The position numbers and the translations under genes were made by a program. A stretch of 64,000 nt of DNA, taken from Anthostomella pinea. Lineage: Eukaryota > Ascomycota > Sordariomycetes > Xylariales > Xylariaceae. The first letter of the stretch is position 1. Every line of letters starts with the position of its first letter. Under the pieces are notes generated by a model. The model ran no database searches, was not told the origin of the DNA, and saw nothing but the letters and a program-made list of their open reading frames with translations. The stretch covers positions 2,604,001-2,668,000 of the forward strand of contig CAUWAG010000010.1 in assembly GCA_963556695.1 (NCBI GenBank), given 5' to 3'. Shown here one piece after another: positions 42,306-53,135 of the stretch.

Positions 42306-43388
42306 ATGGCCTCTAAGAACCTCCCCGGCGAGCAACTCGCCGCTTCGGCGTACAACGAGCCCAAGATCAAGCCCGATGCCTTGGGCGCTGCATTGATAGG
42401 AGTCAACCTGGCCCTAGTGGCCATATGCGTTACTATCATCGGTCTACGCATTTGGATTAAATTCTGGATGTTCAGGTCATGCAAGGTCTGGGGCGCGGAT
42501 CATCTCCTCGCGATATTAGGTTTCGTTGGTGTCTCCAACCCGGGAAACAGTTACTCTGGCTAACCACCTGCTGCATCTCCTGATTACATTTGTGCCCGGC
42601 TTTGTGTACGCCATTTATGGAGCCTTCTACGGATTAGGTACTCGAGACGTTCGACTTAACCCTCTCCTCATGATGCGAGCCGCCGAGTACATGGTTTACT
42701 GGCAGATATGTCACGCGATTTCCATACCACTTGTGAAAGCCTCCATTGCCGTGGCACTTACACGCCTGACTCCGAGTCGTCGGTATCAATATCATTTATG
42801 GGCAGCTTTGGTGATATCGTCACTCGCTTGGGCTGGGGCTATCGTCGTGATACTAGCTCGTTGCACGCGATCAGCTGCTCAATGGAATACACTGCTCGGC
42901 ACACTTGCACCGGTTGATGTGGTTATCAAGTACAGCTACGTACTTATTATTGTCGACCTCACTACGGATTGGACGTGTGCGGTTATTCCCTGCTTTGTAG
43001 TGCGGAAGCTGAGTCTCGCGAGGCGAAAGAATATACCCGTCATGTTCATCCTTGGGCTGGGAGCCCTCGCCAGCGCAGCGACCACAGTACGCGTACGATA
43101 TCTGAAGTATTATTCAATACCCCAAGATAACCTCTGTAGGTTGCTTCCTATCCCGTTGCCGCACCGGCGCTGATTATTCTCGGTATGGATTCATGGTTTG
43201 GAGAACTACTCAAAGCTGATTTCATCTGCCTAGACAACGTCTGCAACGTCGTGCTGTGTTCCACAGTGGAACATGGTATTGGAACCATTGATAGATCTCT
43301 TCCGTCCCTCCATTGGATGATGATAGTGCTTGAAACACTGTCGACTCCCAAGACGACAAGGACCGGACATGTCAGCGGATCTTCGTGA
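42306..43388 (+). CDS. Fungal rhodopsin-domain (PTH11/SAT4-like) seven-TM protein, possibly broken at intron 1
   Basis: Plasma-membrane protein of the large ascomycete family related to PTH11-type receptors; no ligand known. Exon 1 (42306 to about 42524) gives a first membrane helix (ALIGVNLALVAICVTIIGLRI) and KVWGADHLLAILGF. Exon 2 (about 42589-43135) gives FVPGFVYAIYGAFYGLGTRD and EYMVYWQICHAISIPLVKAS, plus four more helices. Exon 3 (43234-43388, after a GTAGGT..CTAG intron) supplies the last helix region, CSTVEHGIGTIDRSLPSL, matching the family's conserved EhgiGii pattern. Intron 1 has a donor and a branch-like GCTAACC but no AG where the frame needs it (attacatttgtg at 42584). It is therefore either a recent acceptor loss or a splice I misread. 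About 330 residues if spliced. Confidence 0.75.
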
Positions 43389-44196
43389 AAAATGGTGCTG
43401 TAGAGGCGATGGAAGTCTTGCTTAGGGCCTTCCTAGCTAGACAACCAGTCGACGAAGGCTGGACGCATAGTCTAGGGCTGTCGCCTTACGCGGCGTCCGG
43501 GCAATAGTTCGTACGCATATCACGAATGGTCCGCCTCAGCCAAATGCCAAGCGCAAACACCTTGAATATGTCCCATCATCCCCACAGACGTCTACTCTGG
43601 GCCCCTAGTCCATGGACCAATGCATGGCAAGTACTAGACCGAACACGAGGTTTCAAGTCCAGGGGCTAATTCTTGTTCGAGTCGCCAGATCTGGCACTCT
43701 TTGAACGTGGCCACATGTTCGCAGTACACTATCGGAGTATCGAACGTATCGCAGCCGTGCCCACCTGGCGGAGATGATTGCATTACTTGGGCAGTCCACG
43801 CAGGTGCTCCTCACTTCGGCCAAGTTGAGCCACAAGTTCTTTACGGATAAAGGTAAGCTCTAGACATCCCCGACTCGTCTCTTTGTTGCTGATAAGATAC
43901 TGCTCGGTCTGTATGGGATTTCCGTGCAGGGTTTTCACTTCCGGCGAGCATGTCGCTCGAAGAGAAGGAAGACCCGACAATGCTTGAAGGGGAGAGTTGA
44001 GCAAAGTTCCTTGCCATGATGCGGAAGATGCTCCAATGTGATTGAGTTTATAAGGCGATGGGTCTCCTCATCGTCAAAGTCCAGCCGTTTCTTACATATC
44101 ACATCGAAGTACATCCCTCACATCAAAGTCCAACACTCTCTCCCACACAACAGTCCAACTACCTATATCCACATCGCAGCAGCAGCAGTCGTCATC
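43389..44196. other. Intergenic, no supported gene
   Basis: Short frames only. TCA-rich leader sequence with CACA runs from about 44090 precedes the next start. Confidence 0.5.
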
Positions 44197-44607
44197 ATGC
44201 ACCCGTCTTCTGCACTCGTCATCATGCTCTCCGCAGCAGGAGTTCTGGCAATGCCCTCGGCGAACAGGGGACCCAGAGTCCACCTAAGAGCAGCCTCGGG
44301 ACCAGAGGGCCACCTCGCCCGCGGCTTCGCTCAGGCGGTTTCACTGCCGCGGGCGCTAACGCTAGGCGACATCGTGGAAGACGCTAAGAAATGCGTGGAT
44401 AAATGCGGGAAAGCGTATACCAAGACACTCCTGAACAAGCCCAAGGAGAAGGATGCCGTCAAGTGGAAGAAAGCAGCTGATGATGAGCTGGAGAAATGCG
44501 AGGACAAATGCAACGAGGATGCCGAGGAGGAGCAGAATAAGTACTTTAAAGAAAACAAAATAGAAGAGAGGGAGAGCGAGGGCGAGAGCGGCAGCAGCAG
44601 CGACTGA
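44197..44607 (+). CDS. Small secreted protein with twin CX3C motifs
   Basis: Not a family I can name. 136 residues from ATG 44197: signal peptide MHPSSALVIMLSAAGVLA, then a propeptide-like Arg-rich stretch with possible dibasic-like processing (HLRAASG, HLARGF). A highly charged helical core follows, with exactly four Cys in two CX3C motifs (C66/C70 and C101/C105) separated by 30 residues, and a Glu/Ser-rich tail ending GSSSD. Two CX3C motifs on two predicted helices suggest a disulfide-clamped helical hairpin, as in alpha-hairpinin or small Tim folds; that is structural analogy, not homology. An ATG at 44038 is in frame, but the signal peptide begins at 44197. It is a candidate apoplastic effector by size, secretion and cysteine pairing. 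Single exon. Confidence 0.75.
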   Translation: MHPSSALVIMLSAAGVLAMPSANRGPRVHLRAASGPEGHLARGFAQAVSLPRALTLGDIVEDAKKCVDKCGKAYTKTLLNKPKEKDAVKWKKAADDELEKCEDKCNEDAEEEQNKYFKENKIEERESEGESGSSSD

Positions 44608-46372
44608 GTTCACAACTCGTGCGGCTCAGGGTTCGTCTGTGGGACGGCTCTGACCCCAATGAGCATGAGTACGAATACATTTCAAGAGGAAAAACAGGAA
44701 ACAAGCTTGACTGATGGAGGACACACGTAAACGACAGTGGCCGATGATCAACCGGGGTACCCCCCCTACACTCTCCTTTAAACTTCCCCTTCCCCTTTCA
44801 CATCCACTTGCGGCAGCACACTAGCAACATAGAATAGAATAAGTCTCACGACACAATACCAATTTCAGATGGTCAGCCCAAACTTGTTGTGCCTTGCAAA
44901 CCAGTGACAGGGCATAGATTACTGTATATCGTAGCGAAGAGTGCCCAAGTGTTAATCTAGGCAAGTGTTAATCTAGGCAAGTATTTAGGAACTAGAGCAT
45001 TATAACTTAGGGAGTTTGCCCTTGTATGAAGCTGTAGCCACTTGAACGCATGCATAGCCCTTGAGCAACACAGCTATGCCCATCTCTCCCCATCTTGCGT
45101 GCCAACCCTCACAATCGCCAAAAGCGGGTAGTATCTAAATCTACATCCGAGTCGCAGACAGGCGCAAAATACGAGCTGCAGCCGGCTCTTGGCACACAGC
45201 GACGGGCTACGATGCAACGGTGGTGCGTACCCGTATATATCAGGCTACCCATCACGCCGCCGACCATCTCAAGTCCAGACCAGGAAGGGAGAGCGGGAAA
45301 GGTGGAGGGGAAAGAGAAGCGGCCGGTAATCCTTTGCCGTTCTTAAAGGGCATATCACCACATTCGGCCAGACGTGTATGCAGCCTAGCACTTCTAGGTA
45401 ACCTAAGTTACCTACCTATGCTATGGCATGCATGTATAAATGGTGCATGTATAGTGACAGCGTATGGAGGTGGATGAATACCCGAGGTTTTCGCCTCTCA
45501 GCATCGCCCACGCGTCACGGCAACATCACGTAAAACCTGCAAGAAGAATGCAGGACCGTTGTCCATCTGCTTGTTCGTACGCTTGGACCTTGGGGCAGGG
45601 CGATGTGACCGATGTCGATTGGTAAGAGACCTGTAGGGACAGCCTACAGGAGCCCACGTAGCACTGGACGACAGACGGGGTAACATACCGTACCGTGAAC
45701 GACGTCGCATCTATAGTAGATGCATCGATAGTACTGACCTGGCGAGATGGGGTAGGATGAGCTGCAGAAGCTTGAGCAGAAAGTCGGCTGGCCTTGTGAT
45801 GGAGTGTGTTGGCCAATCTGCGCAGTGCCGGGTTCCAGGCCGCAGGAACATGAACTTCAATTGCCTGCTGGCGACGTAGGCTGCGTTCGTTGAGCCTCCA
45901 GCAGACTATCAAAGTTCACGATATCAGGAGACAAAAGGCCGTTCTGGACAAGTATCAGTTTCTGGTCTATCTACACTCGTCTTGCGACCAGAAGCCAAGT
46001 CCTGTGTAAGTGAGCGTCTGTTCCGGCCATAATAACCTCGAATTAGGTAATATGAATGCACTCCGCCGGCCAGATAGGGTAGACTCCGGCATCTTTCCCC
46101 CTTTTCCATCAGCTCTCAACTCCGAAGACAGGCATTGCGCCACTTCAATATGATCTCGTCCAAGATACCGTAACAACATGCTAAGACCTTTTCAGGGGTA
46201 TTCTCCCGGTCTCAATGAGGGTATAGAACGCTTCCGTAAAGTACTCACCGCCCCAAAATGACAGCCATCTCTCAAAATTGCTCAAAAAGGTAGGGGAAGG
46301 GTGCATGCCGCTGCCCAAATATCTTATCCATTGTTCATCGTCCTGCCGTGGTCGTGTGTGTAGTCCCAAAGG
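44608..46372. other. Intergenic, no supported gene
   Basis: Two 16-bp direct copies of gtgttaatctaggcaa at 44950-44981 and a small inverted repeat taggtaac/gttaccta at 45395-45414. No coding signal. Confidence 0.5.
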
Positions 46373-47201
46373 TTACAGGACGAGGGCGATGATACCAGCT
46401 GCGAGAAGGGCGACAGGAGACACCTTATCAGCTGCGGCAGTTGGCACAGGAACAATAGTTGGCACAGGCACAATGGTTGGCGTCGTGGTCGGCGCAATGG
46501 GAGTGTTAGTCGGAACCGTTGCGGTGACAGAGCCAGAAGTGGTTGCGGTGACAGAGCCAGAAGTGTTAGGGAAGCCCGGGGAGCCACCAGGTGTACTACC
46601 CGGAGAGCCAGGAGATCCACCAGGTGTACTGCCCGGAGAACCAGGTGTACCACTGGGAGAACCGGGTGTACCACTGGGAGAACCAGGAGTGCTAGGGGTA
46701 CCTGAAGTGGTGATAGGGACAGTGCCGGAGATGGTAGTCGTCACAGGCGGCGTGTAGGTGATAACCGTCGAGCTCACGTTGGAGTAGGAGGAGTAGGTCG
46801 GAATGGTGCCAGTTCCTGAGGAGGGAGGCACGACAGTTGGGTAACAGGTCGTGGTCACTGGAGGAGGCTGCGAGTAGGTGACAGTACACGGGCAGTCTGC
46901 GAGGAATAGTCAACATCAAATGCGGCGCAATACGGAGTGGGATTCTTACTCGTGATGGTGACCGTCGTCTCTGATGTAGCAGTGTATGTCACATTATGCC
47001 ATGCGAAAGTAGTCGGGGACTGGGTGGCTCGTCAGTATATTCCCAGAGGTACGGTGCTGCAGGTGGGCTTGATGGGTGACATACCGGGCAGTAGGTGGTG
47101 TAGTCGGTGGTCACGACAGTCGTCCAAACCGTGTGCTCGACCGATGCTCTGGCGGCAGCAACCAGCCCAGTAGCGGTGGCCAGGCTTTGGTTCAATCTCA
47201 T
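46373..47201 (-). CDS. GPI-anchored Ser/Thr/Pro-rich cell-wall protein
   Basis: Three exons (47201-47085, 47019-46950, 46896-46373) with GT..AG introns give 236 residues. The N-terminus has a signal-peptide-like stretch (MRLNQSLATATGLVAAARAS). The middle has threonine-rich segments with paired Cys (TTYCP, NCPCTVTY, TTTCYPTVV). Then comes a degenerate repeat of GTPGSPS/GSPGSTPG units, a second Thr/Pro-rich part, and a hydrophobic C-terminus (SPVALLAAGIIALVL) preceded by small residues, the pattern for GPI attachment. It is probably a heavily O-glycosylated wall or membrane surface protein. The repeat DNA (about 46565-46690) is a minisatellite likely to vary in copy number. No catalytic motif is seen. 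Confidence 0.85.
46565..46690. repeat. Coding minisatellite in the GPI protein gene
   Basis: Repeating units of about 15-33 bp built on ccaggtgtac..ggagaacc encode the GTPGSPS-type repeats on the minus strand. Confidence 0.75.
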
Positions 47202-48129
47202 GTCGGCGGAGGTGAGGGTGACTTATTAAGGTAGCAGGAGGTACGATATGGTGTTCCAACTACGTTGGTGGCCAAGACTGGAGGGGCGAAACGATTGTAA
47301 AGTCGATACAGACTCGACCGAGCTGAGTGGTTGAACAGCGATTGACAGTGGTGGTTGTATATGGCGTGGAGGTGGAAGAGACTGGAGCTGCGGACGGCAT
47401 GAAGCCTTGCCTGGGTACTTATTCGAGAGTAAGGCGCGTGGTAGTTTGAACATATCTTAGTGAAGGGCAGCAACGAACGACCGTCAATCCCACACATCTG
47501 ACAGCCCGCACTTGCAAGGCCTCACGACTCATTGAGTGGTAGTTTCCTGGGTCTTGTGCAGATATGTATAAGTACCTAGTAGTTGCCATGTCCACGGGTG
47601 TGTGCTTGCCTGTACAACATAGGGTATGATGACACACCGGTTGATGCCTCCCATCCCGTCTGAATACACCAGGCCAGGGTAGCACCGCGTGGTTGGGATG
47701 TGCCTACCTTGGCTATCTGCGTAGGTAGGTATGCGGCAGGCTCGTACTATCTTTCAAGGGTTCAATGTTGGTCGTCCAATACGGGCAAGATGCCATGCCA
47801 GTCATGCTTTCTATCTGCTGATCGAATGTCGCTCATGAACATCGCAACAGCCCGCTTCGAAGTCCATGGACGGTACGCTTGGCCAAGGACGACCAGCCAT
47901 TGACAACCGTAGATGCAAACTTGGATGTGAGAAACGACGATGCTTCTCAGAAGGCAACTCGAGCAACTCGAGCAACTGAACGTTACATTGAGACCCCTCA
48001 TAACTGCGAGCTCTGCAGAGCGAGCGGGCCGATATGGATCAAATGGTCATGCCCAGGAGGGAATACGAGACTCGAGGTCACAAATCTACTTTGTGGGTTA
48101 CTCACTGACTCGGTGATTGATACTGAATG

Positions 48130-48156
48130 CAGCAGCAGCAGCAGCAGCAGCAGCAG
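48130..48156 (+). repeat. (CAG)9 microsatellite
   Basis: Uninterrupted CAG repeat in non-coding DNA. Confidence 0.9.
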
Positions 48157-51100
48157 TGATTTCTCGGACCTTCACGGCCTCATGTTGGGTCGGGTATCGT
48201 GGGATCGCATGCAGTCTTTTGGCAGTGCATGCCAACTTTGAAGACAAGAAAATCAGGCGGGGTCGGGGATCAATCCGGGGGCTTGATAGGCCTTGCGATG
48301 CATCCCTGACGTGCCTGGCAGATGATGATTGGGCGCGACATGGTGTTCGACTGCTTTCTTTGGCCAAGTCGAGAAATATTCTCTGCGCTGGCAGTGAGGG
48401 TCTTCGCCGTTTGCGGCACATGATGCAACGATGCCACTGAGCACGCTGAGTGAAAAGCTCGTGTTGACGTCGACAAGGTCTTGGGCGCTCGATAGCCATT
48501 CGAGGATGGGAAATGCAGCATCACCACTCACTGGCTGCCGTGATGCTCATGTTGTCATGTCTGTCCACCACTCGTTGCGGTAAGCACAGAGCTGAGGTGG
48601 ATGATTTATTGGCCAAGTTAGGAGAGCCTCTAGTTGCTGTCAGTGAATCGGACATCTCGACATGAGTACCTAGTTCGTCAATGGAAGATGAAGGCCGTTG
48701 AAAATAACGTTACTGAGAGGGCAGGAGATGGATGGAGATGGATCGGATCAGAGAGCGGGTTGCACAACCATCCCCCCCAACCGCCCCTTGCGATAAGAGA
48801 TAAGACCACCAGACTTCCCGACTTCTAGTCATCAGCCGCCAGTCAGCTGCCAGCCAGCGTATCGATTAGCGACACCTGCACACCTGCACGATATGAGTGG
48901 AGTCACATCCTCCAGCTGACAGAAATGCTGCCCCTCCACCGATTTCCTCGTCCCTTGATCTCTATAGTAGGCTCTGACCTCTTGACCTCTTGAACATTCC
49001 TTCAATCTCCTGTGGACTGCCGACCACTTTGCCTGATCCCATTCACACCGATCGCGAGACTTACTACTATCACCATGTGCTAGAATATGCTCATTTTATC
49101 TCCAATGTAGCTTCGACAGCAACGGCGTCAAACCTTTTGACCGACTCACACCCTTCTGCTGTCTGCCCTCACACCACAGCATGACGCTGAGTACTCCATA
49201 CTCACTGTACCTCAGCATTGACAAAGTCGGCTCTTCATCAACTTCCTCGACAATCTCAGTGATATCTTCGTTGCGACTGATGAAGTATCACGTACCACGT
49301 GTGATATTGCAGCACCAACGAACAAAGCCTGACAACATACCAGCAACAGAATTCTCCTCTGGAGATAATGGTCATAAAATGCGAAGTGACGCGGTGCCTT
49401 GTGCCCTGCCATGGGACCATCGAGCGAGATTGTCGGCCTTTCTCCAGACGGCCTTTGTGCTGGCCTCGACAGGCAGGCAACCGTCAGGCCCAATAGGAGG
49501 TGAAGCCTAGTACTCCGCTGAGAGAATCGCAAGATAATCCCTCAATTCCTCACACCGACGGCGTATGGCACTACCGAGGTACATGCCGTCTTGTCAACCA
49601 CAGCCAATAGCAGACCGCCACCCACAAAATGCCGTCCCCTCGAACTACCTAACGAACAGCCAGATTTTTTCTTCAATGAATGGGAGAGAATGCTCCTGGA
49701 AGAAGCAGCAGAACATAGGTCAGCAACGTGCATAACCGGCGCATACCACATTCGATCCGCACTCGGTCAGAATGCTGCATCTATATCCTCCCGGTCTGTC
49801 ACCGCCTGCGAGCTGTCGCTCCGCTGTCATTCGGTGGCTCATTGGACCGCGTACAACATGTGGATGAATGCAGATACTCTCCCGAGGTCCAGACTCCCAT
49901 CTCAACCAGGGTGCTGTTCCAGGCAAGCACTTATTCGCTAGAAGAAAGCTGAGCGGACTTCTCAACCTGTGAGCATCGGCCAGTATCAACGGCAAAATGT
50001 CTCGCTCACTGATCCGGTTTGACGGATACCGGACGTCAACCTCGGCAACCTCGCCACGTCGAACTGGCTGGGTTTGATGGTCTCATTCCGTTCTGCCTCG
50101 ATTTGGCAACAACTCCCTCTGAGAGTGACCCTAATTCCGCCGTGGGAAACCAAACACATGGCCTTGGATGAACGACAACGCGTCTGCTAAAAGAAGCACA
50201 ACATCATGAGGGAAGATCATATACTGACAAAAGGACCCAAAGCCCGCCATGTCAGAGGCTTTACATCTGCAACCTTGCCACGCGGTACTGATCAGGTTTG
50301 TTGGGCACGTACGTATGTCTTGCGCCAAGGCAATACGTATGCACAAATGTGCGCTGTACCTGCATTGGACCCAGTGTTACATCGCTGTCGCATGGTGTGG
50401 TAGAAGTAGACTACCGGTACCGGTGCCTGACGATCAGGTTGCCCGGATTTCCCATCAGATCGGATCGCCGTTGCCATGGCTCTCGGCTCTTTCGGTGGCT
50501 TCTAGCCTGCTTGCCTAGCTTTCGGCCCTCTTCCGGCCACGGTACTTCAAGCTGCCAAGGACGGTCGATGATCGATCCTGACTGGGTCCCACAGGCCACT
50601 GTCGCCCTCGCAACCCACTGGTGGAACCCGACTCTAGTTTAACGTCGGGTCAGACTTCTGGTTTTCTCTCCTCCCCCGCGCCTCCTCCGTCCACCCTGCC
50701 CCTCTCATCACAACCGCAAATTTTTCTGCAAATTCTCTCACGTCTAGATTTCCATATTTCAAAACCGACTGTCACTCGTGGGAAAGCGGCGCTGGTGGGG
50801 GCCGGCAAGTCGGGGTACATTTCTGTTACGAAATTCAGTCGCATCCAGTCCGTCTACAGTCAGACCGGGCATGACCCTAGTGCAACGCCTCTGCAAGCAC
50901 TCTACAATATGGCGGCTTGTAACACTTTCAGGCCACATTGCCACAAATTGTCTCGTCAGCATCAAGTTGCCTTCCAAGCGCATTACGGATGGTTGCAGAG
51001 AGATGCGTTCTTGACAAGTCTGGAGGAGAGAGGGCTACTGAAATCTGCCTCCCCCGATCGCAGCTGGGCACCTGTCTGTGAACTGGGCAGAGATCAAGTT

Positions 51101-51496
51101 CCATAGGTCTGCTACGTACGAGGTCTGACGGGAAGCCTGGGAATACCTGCCGTCCTGACCCAGCTCTTCTTGCGACAGCCAACAAAGTGTCGGTCAATCT
51201 ACGTGCATACAGTCAGCGACTTGTCGCCCGAGTGAGAATCGATGAGATCCTGCCAACGCGTCCCACGTGTTTGAGCACCATCGGCAAGGTTGTGTCCGAG
51301 ACAGTTCATAGACGATAGGAACCGACGGGGAGTCGCCTCTGTGAGCCTTGCAGGCCCAACGTTCGGGAAAGGTAGGTATTTCCGAGCGCCAATAACTGTT
51401 GGTTGCATGCACGTTGCTTTTGTGTCGTTAGAGAGGTTCCAGAGTACCAGGCACAATCACGCACTGGCCAATCGGATTTCAGAGCCACACAATAAG

Positions 51497-51545
51497 CACC
51501 GCGTCACAGTGACATTGACAATGTCAATGTCACTGTGACGCGGTG
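51497..51545. repeat. 49-bp perfect palindrome (23-bp arms, AAT centre)
   Basis: CACCGCGTCACAGTGACATT.. is followed after 3 bases by its exact complement, ending GTGACGCGGTG. Within each arm GTCACAGTGAC is itself a near-palindrome. No flanking duplication was recognised. Confidence 0.92.
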
Positions 51546-52586
51546 AAAATTCTTTCATTTGTCACCGACATCCCAGTCGTTCTTTGTGCGCCCAGGTGGG
51601 TCATTTTCGAGTCGGGTCCTGCCTGTACCTTGCGTGCTTCCACACCCCCTTCCGGTCAGCCCTAAGCTTGGCAATGCCAAGGTGCTTTATCCCACTTGTC
51701 CGACTGGCTACTAACAAGGCTTTGGTGGGGGTACTTGTACCAAAGACAGACACAGGCACCATAACATCAATATACCTGGTTGGTCAGCTTGGTTCGAATC
51801 AGCTTCCGCCAGGTTGCGATGAGCTGGACGTTGAGGATGTCGTGCTGCGCGGAAAGACGAAGCGTCGATGTATGATTTGGATACACGGTGGACTCGACTG
51901 CCCGAGAGTTCGGTTCGCCAGTTCCTGGATTGACAGCGCTTGGGGAGACGGCCTCTGACTGCGTGAAGCTACCCTCCAGTCCGACAGGGTTGGAACCTTC
52001 TGGTCGCTGTCTCGATTCAGGAACAGGACTAGCACCGCAGTCTGTCGCCCACTCACCCACTCGATCTCTCGGAGATGTGGTTTCGGACTCCCCTGCTCTT
52101 TCCGCGGCACTGGACGACTATGGATCGTTGGAGAATACCGACCCGCTGCTTCTAGGTTCGTTCTTGTTGCTCATGGTCGGGGCAATTTGCTATTGGCTGT
52201 TGGTGACAATGCCCTGTCGGGGCCCGACAGTCTTTGTCCGCTCTCTTTTATAAAAGCCTCGAGCCCATCGTGTCTATGTCGTCTCCTGAGCCCTTTTGCG
52301 TCCTAACCATCTTCCGATTCTCAACTCACTCCTTGAGCTCTCCGTGGCTATCATTCCTTCTTTTCCTACACTCAGTGATACACTCTTTCATCACGAAGCT
52401 TTAGCAACAAGCTAGCTATATTACAATCAAATTCGATTTAGACTCGAAGAATCTCTCCGGACGACCAACACTCGTTGAATGTTACCACATTCACCTGACG
52501 GCATTATCAACGTGACAGGCATCACCCGCCAGACAAACTATTACTACTATCAACAACACACCATCCTTACCCCAACAACCAGCAAT

Positions 52587-53135
52587 ATGCGCTTCTTCGC
52601 CCAACTCGCTGCCTTTGCGGCTACCGCGGTCACACTGGCCAGCGCCAACTCTGTCACCTTCGTCAACCAGGACGCCACCAAGCGAACCATCTACTTCACG
52701 GGCACCGCACCCGTTGACAAAGTCGAAATCGCCGGCAATGCCCAAATGAAGGTCTCAATGCCCATTAGCTGGATCGGAAACGCCTACTCGGTCAGTGAAG
52801 GCGCCGAGAACGTTCCGGGCATGTTGGCCGAGTTTACTTTCCAGGGCTGGAACGACCTTACCTGGTTTGACGTATCAGCCATTGTCAAACCCGCTGACAT
52901 CAACGGCGTCAAAGAAATTTACCCAGCTACTGAAGTCGAGGCCACCCTCAAGAGCAAGTATTCCGGCTGCAGCGTCTTCCCTTGCCCTACTGTCTACTAC
53001 CACCCGAACGACGTTCAAACTGTGTCAACCCCGGAGACGGATCTGATCTGCACCCTGGGTAACTCCAACGTCCTCGTGTCCCGAGATGTCGGCGAGGGGC
53101 TAGTCTCCCGCAACTATGTTCTGGGCAAGCTCTAA
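52587..53135 (+). CDS. Secreted small protein, often annotated DNase1/thaumatin-like in ascomycetes
   Basis: 182 residues, one exon. Signal peptide MRFFAQLAAFAATAVTLASA, then NSVTFVNQDATKRTIYFTGT, GWNDLTWFDVSAIVKPADIN, GVKEIYPATE, SGCSVFPCPTVYYHPNDVQT and ETDLICTLG. I recall these blocks from a widespread family of secreted ascomycete proteins. Databases label them DNase1 protein or antigenic thaumatin-like, but enzymatic activity is not established. Three conserved Cys fall at SGCSVFPC and LIC. An in-frame ATG at 52479 lies upstream, but the signal peptide places the start at 52587, after a TA/CA-rich leader. The gene appears intact and well expressed in character (strong C-ending codon preference). 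Confidence 0.85.
   Translation: MRFFAQLAAFAATAVTLASANSVTFVNQDATKRTIYFTGTAPVDKVEIAGNAQMKVSMPISWIGNAYSVSEGAENVPGMLAEFTFQGWNDLTWFDVSAIVKPADINGVKEIYPATEVEATLKSKYSGCSVFPCPTVYYHPNDVQTVSTPETDLICTLGNSNVLVSRDVGEGLVSRNYVLGKL

Larger units (their letters stand above)
47202..52586. other. Long gene-free interval (5.4 kb)
   Basis: Many short overlapping frames on both strands, none with a domain, signal peptide plus body, or clear codon bias. Composition is near 50% GC, so this is not RIPed. Notable items: nine CAG repeats (48130-48156) and a 49-bp perfect palindrome (51497-51545). The 3' end (52250-52586) has a TATA-like ttttataaaag at 52245-52255 and a pyrimidine-rich leader for the gene at 52587. Confidence 0.5.

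Noticed and set aside
48130..48156. CAG repeat as a polyglutamine-coding exon
   Set aside because: No frame through it gives a plausible protein on either side.
49591..49941. 116-codon plus-strand frame beginning MSTTANSRPPPTK
   Set aside because: Only its first third looks protein-like. No supporting exon, signal or domain; the rest is random-looking.
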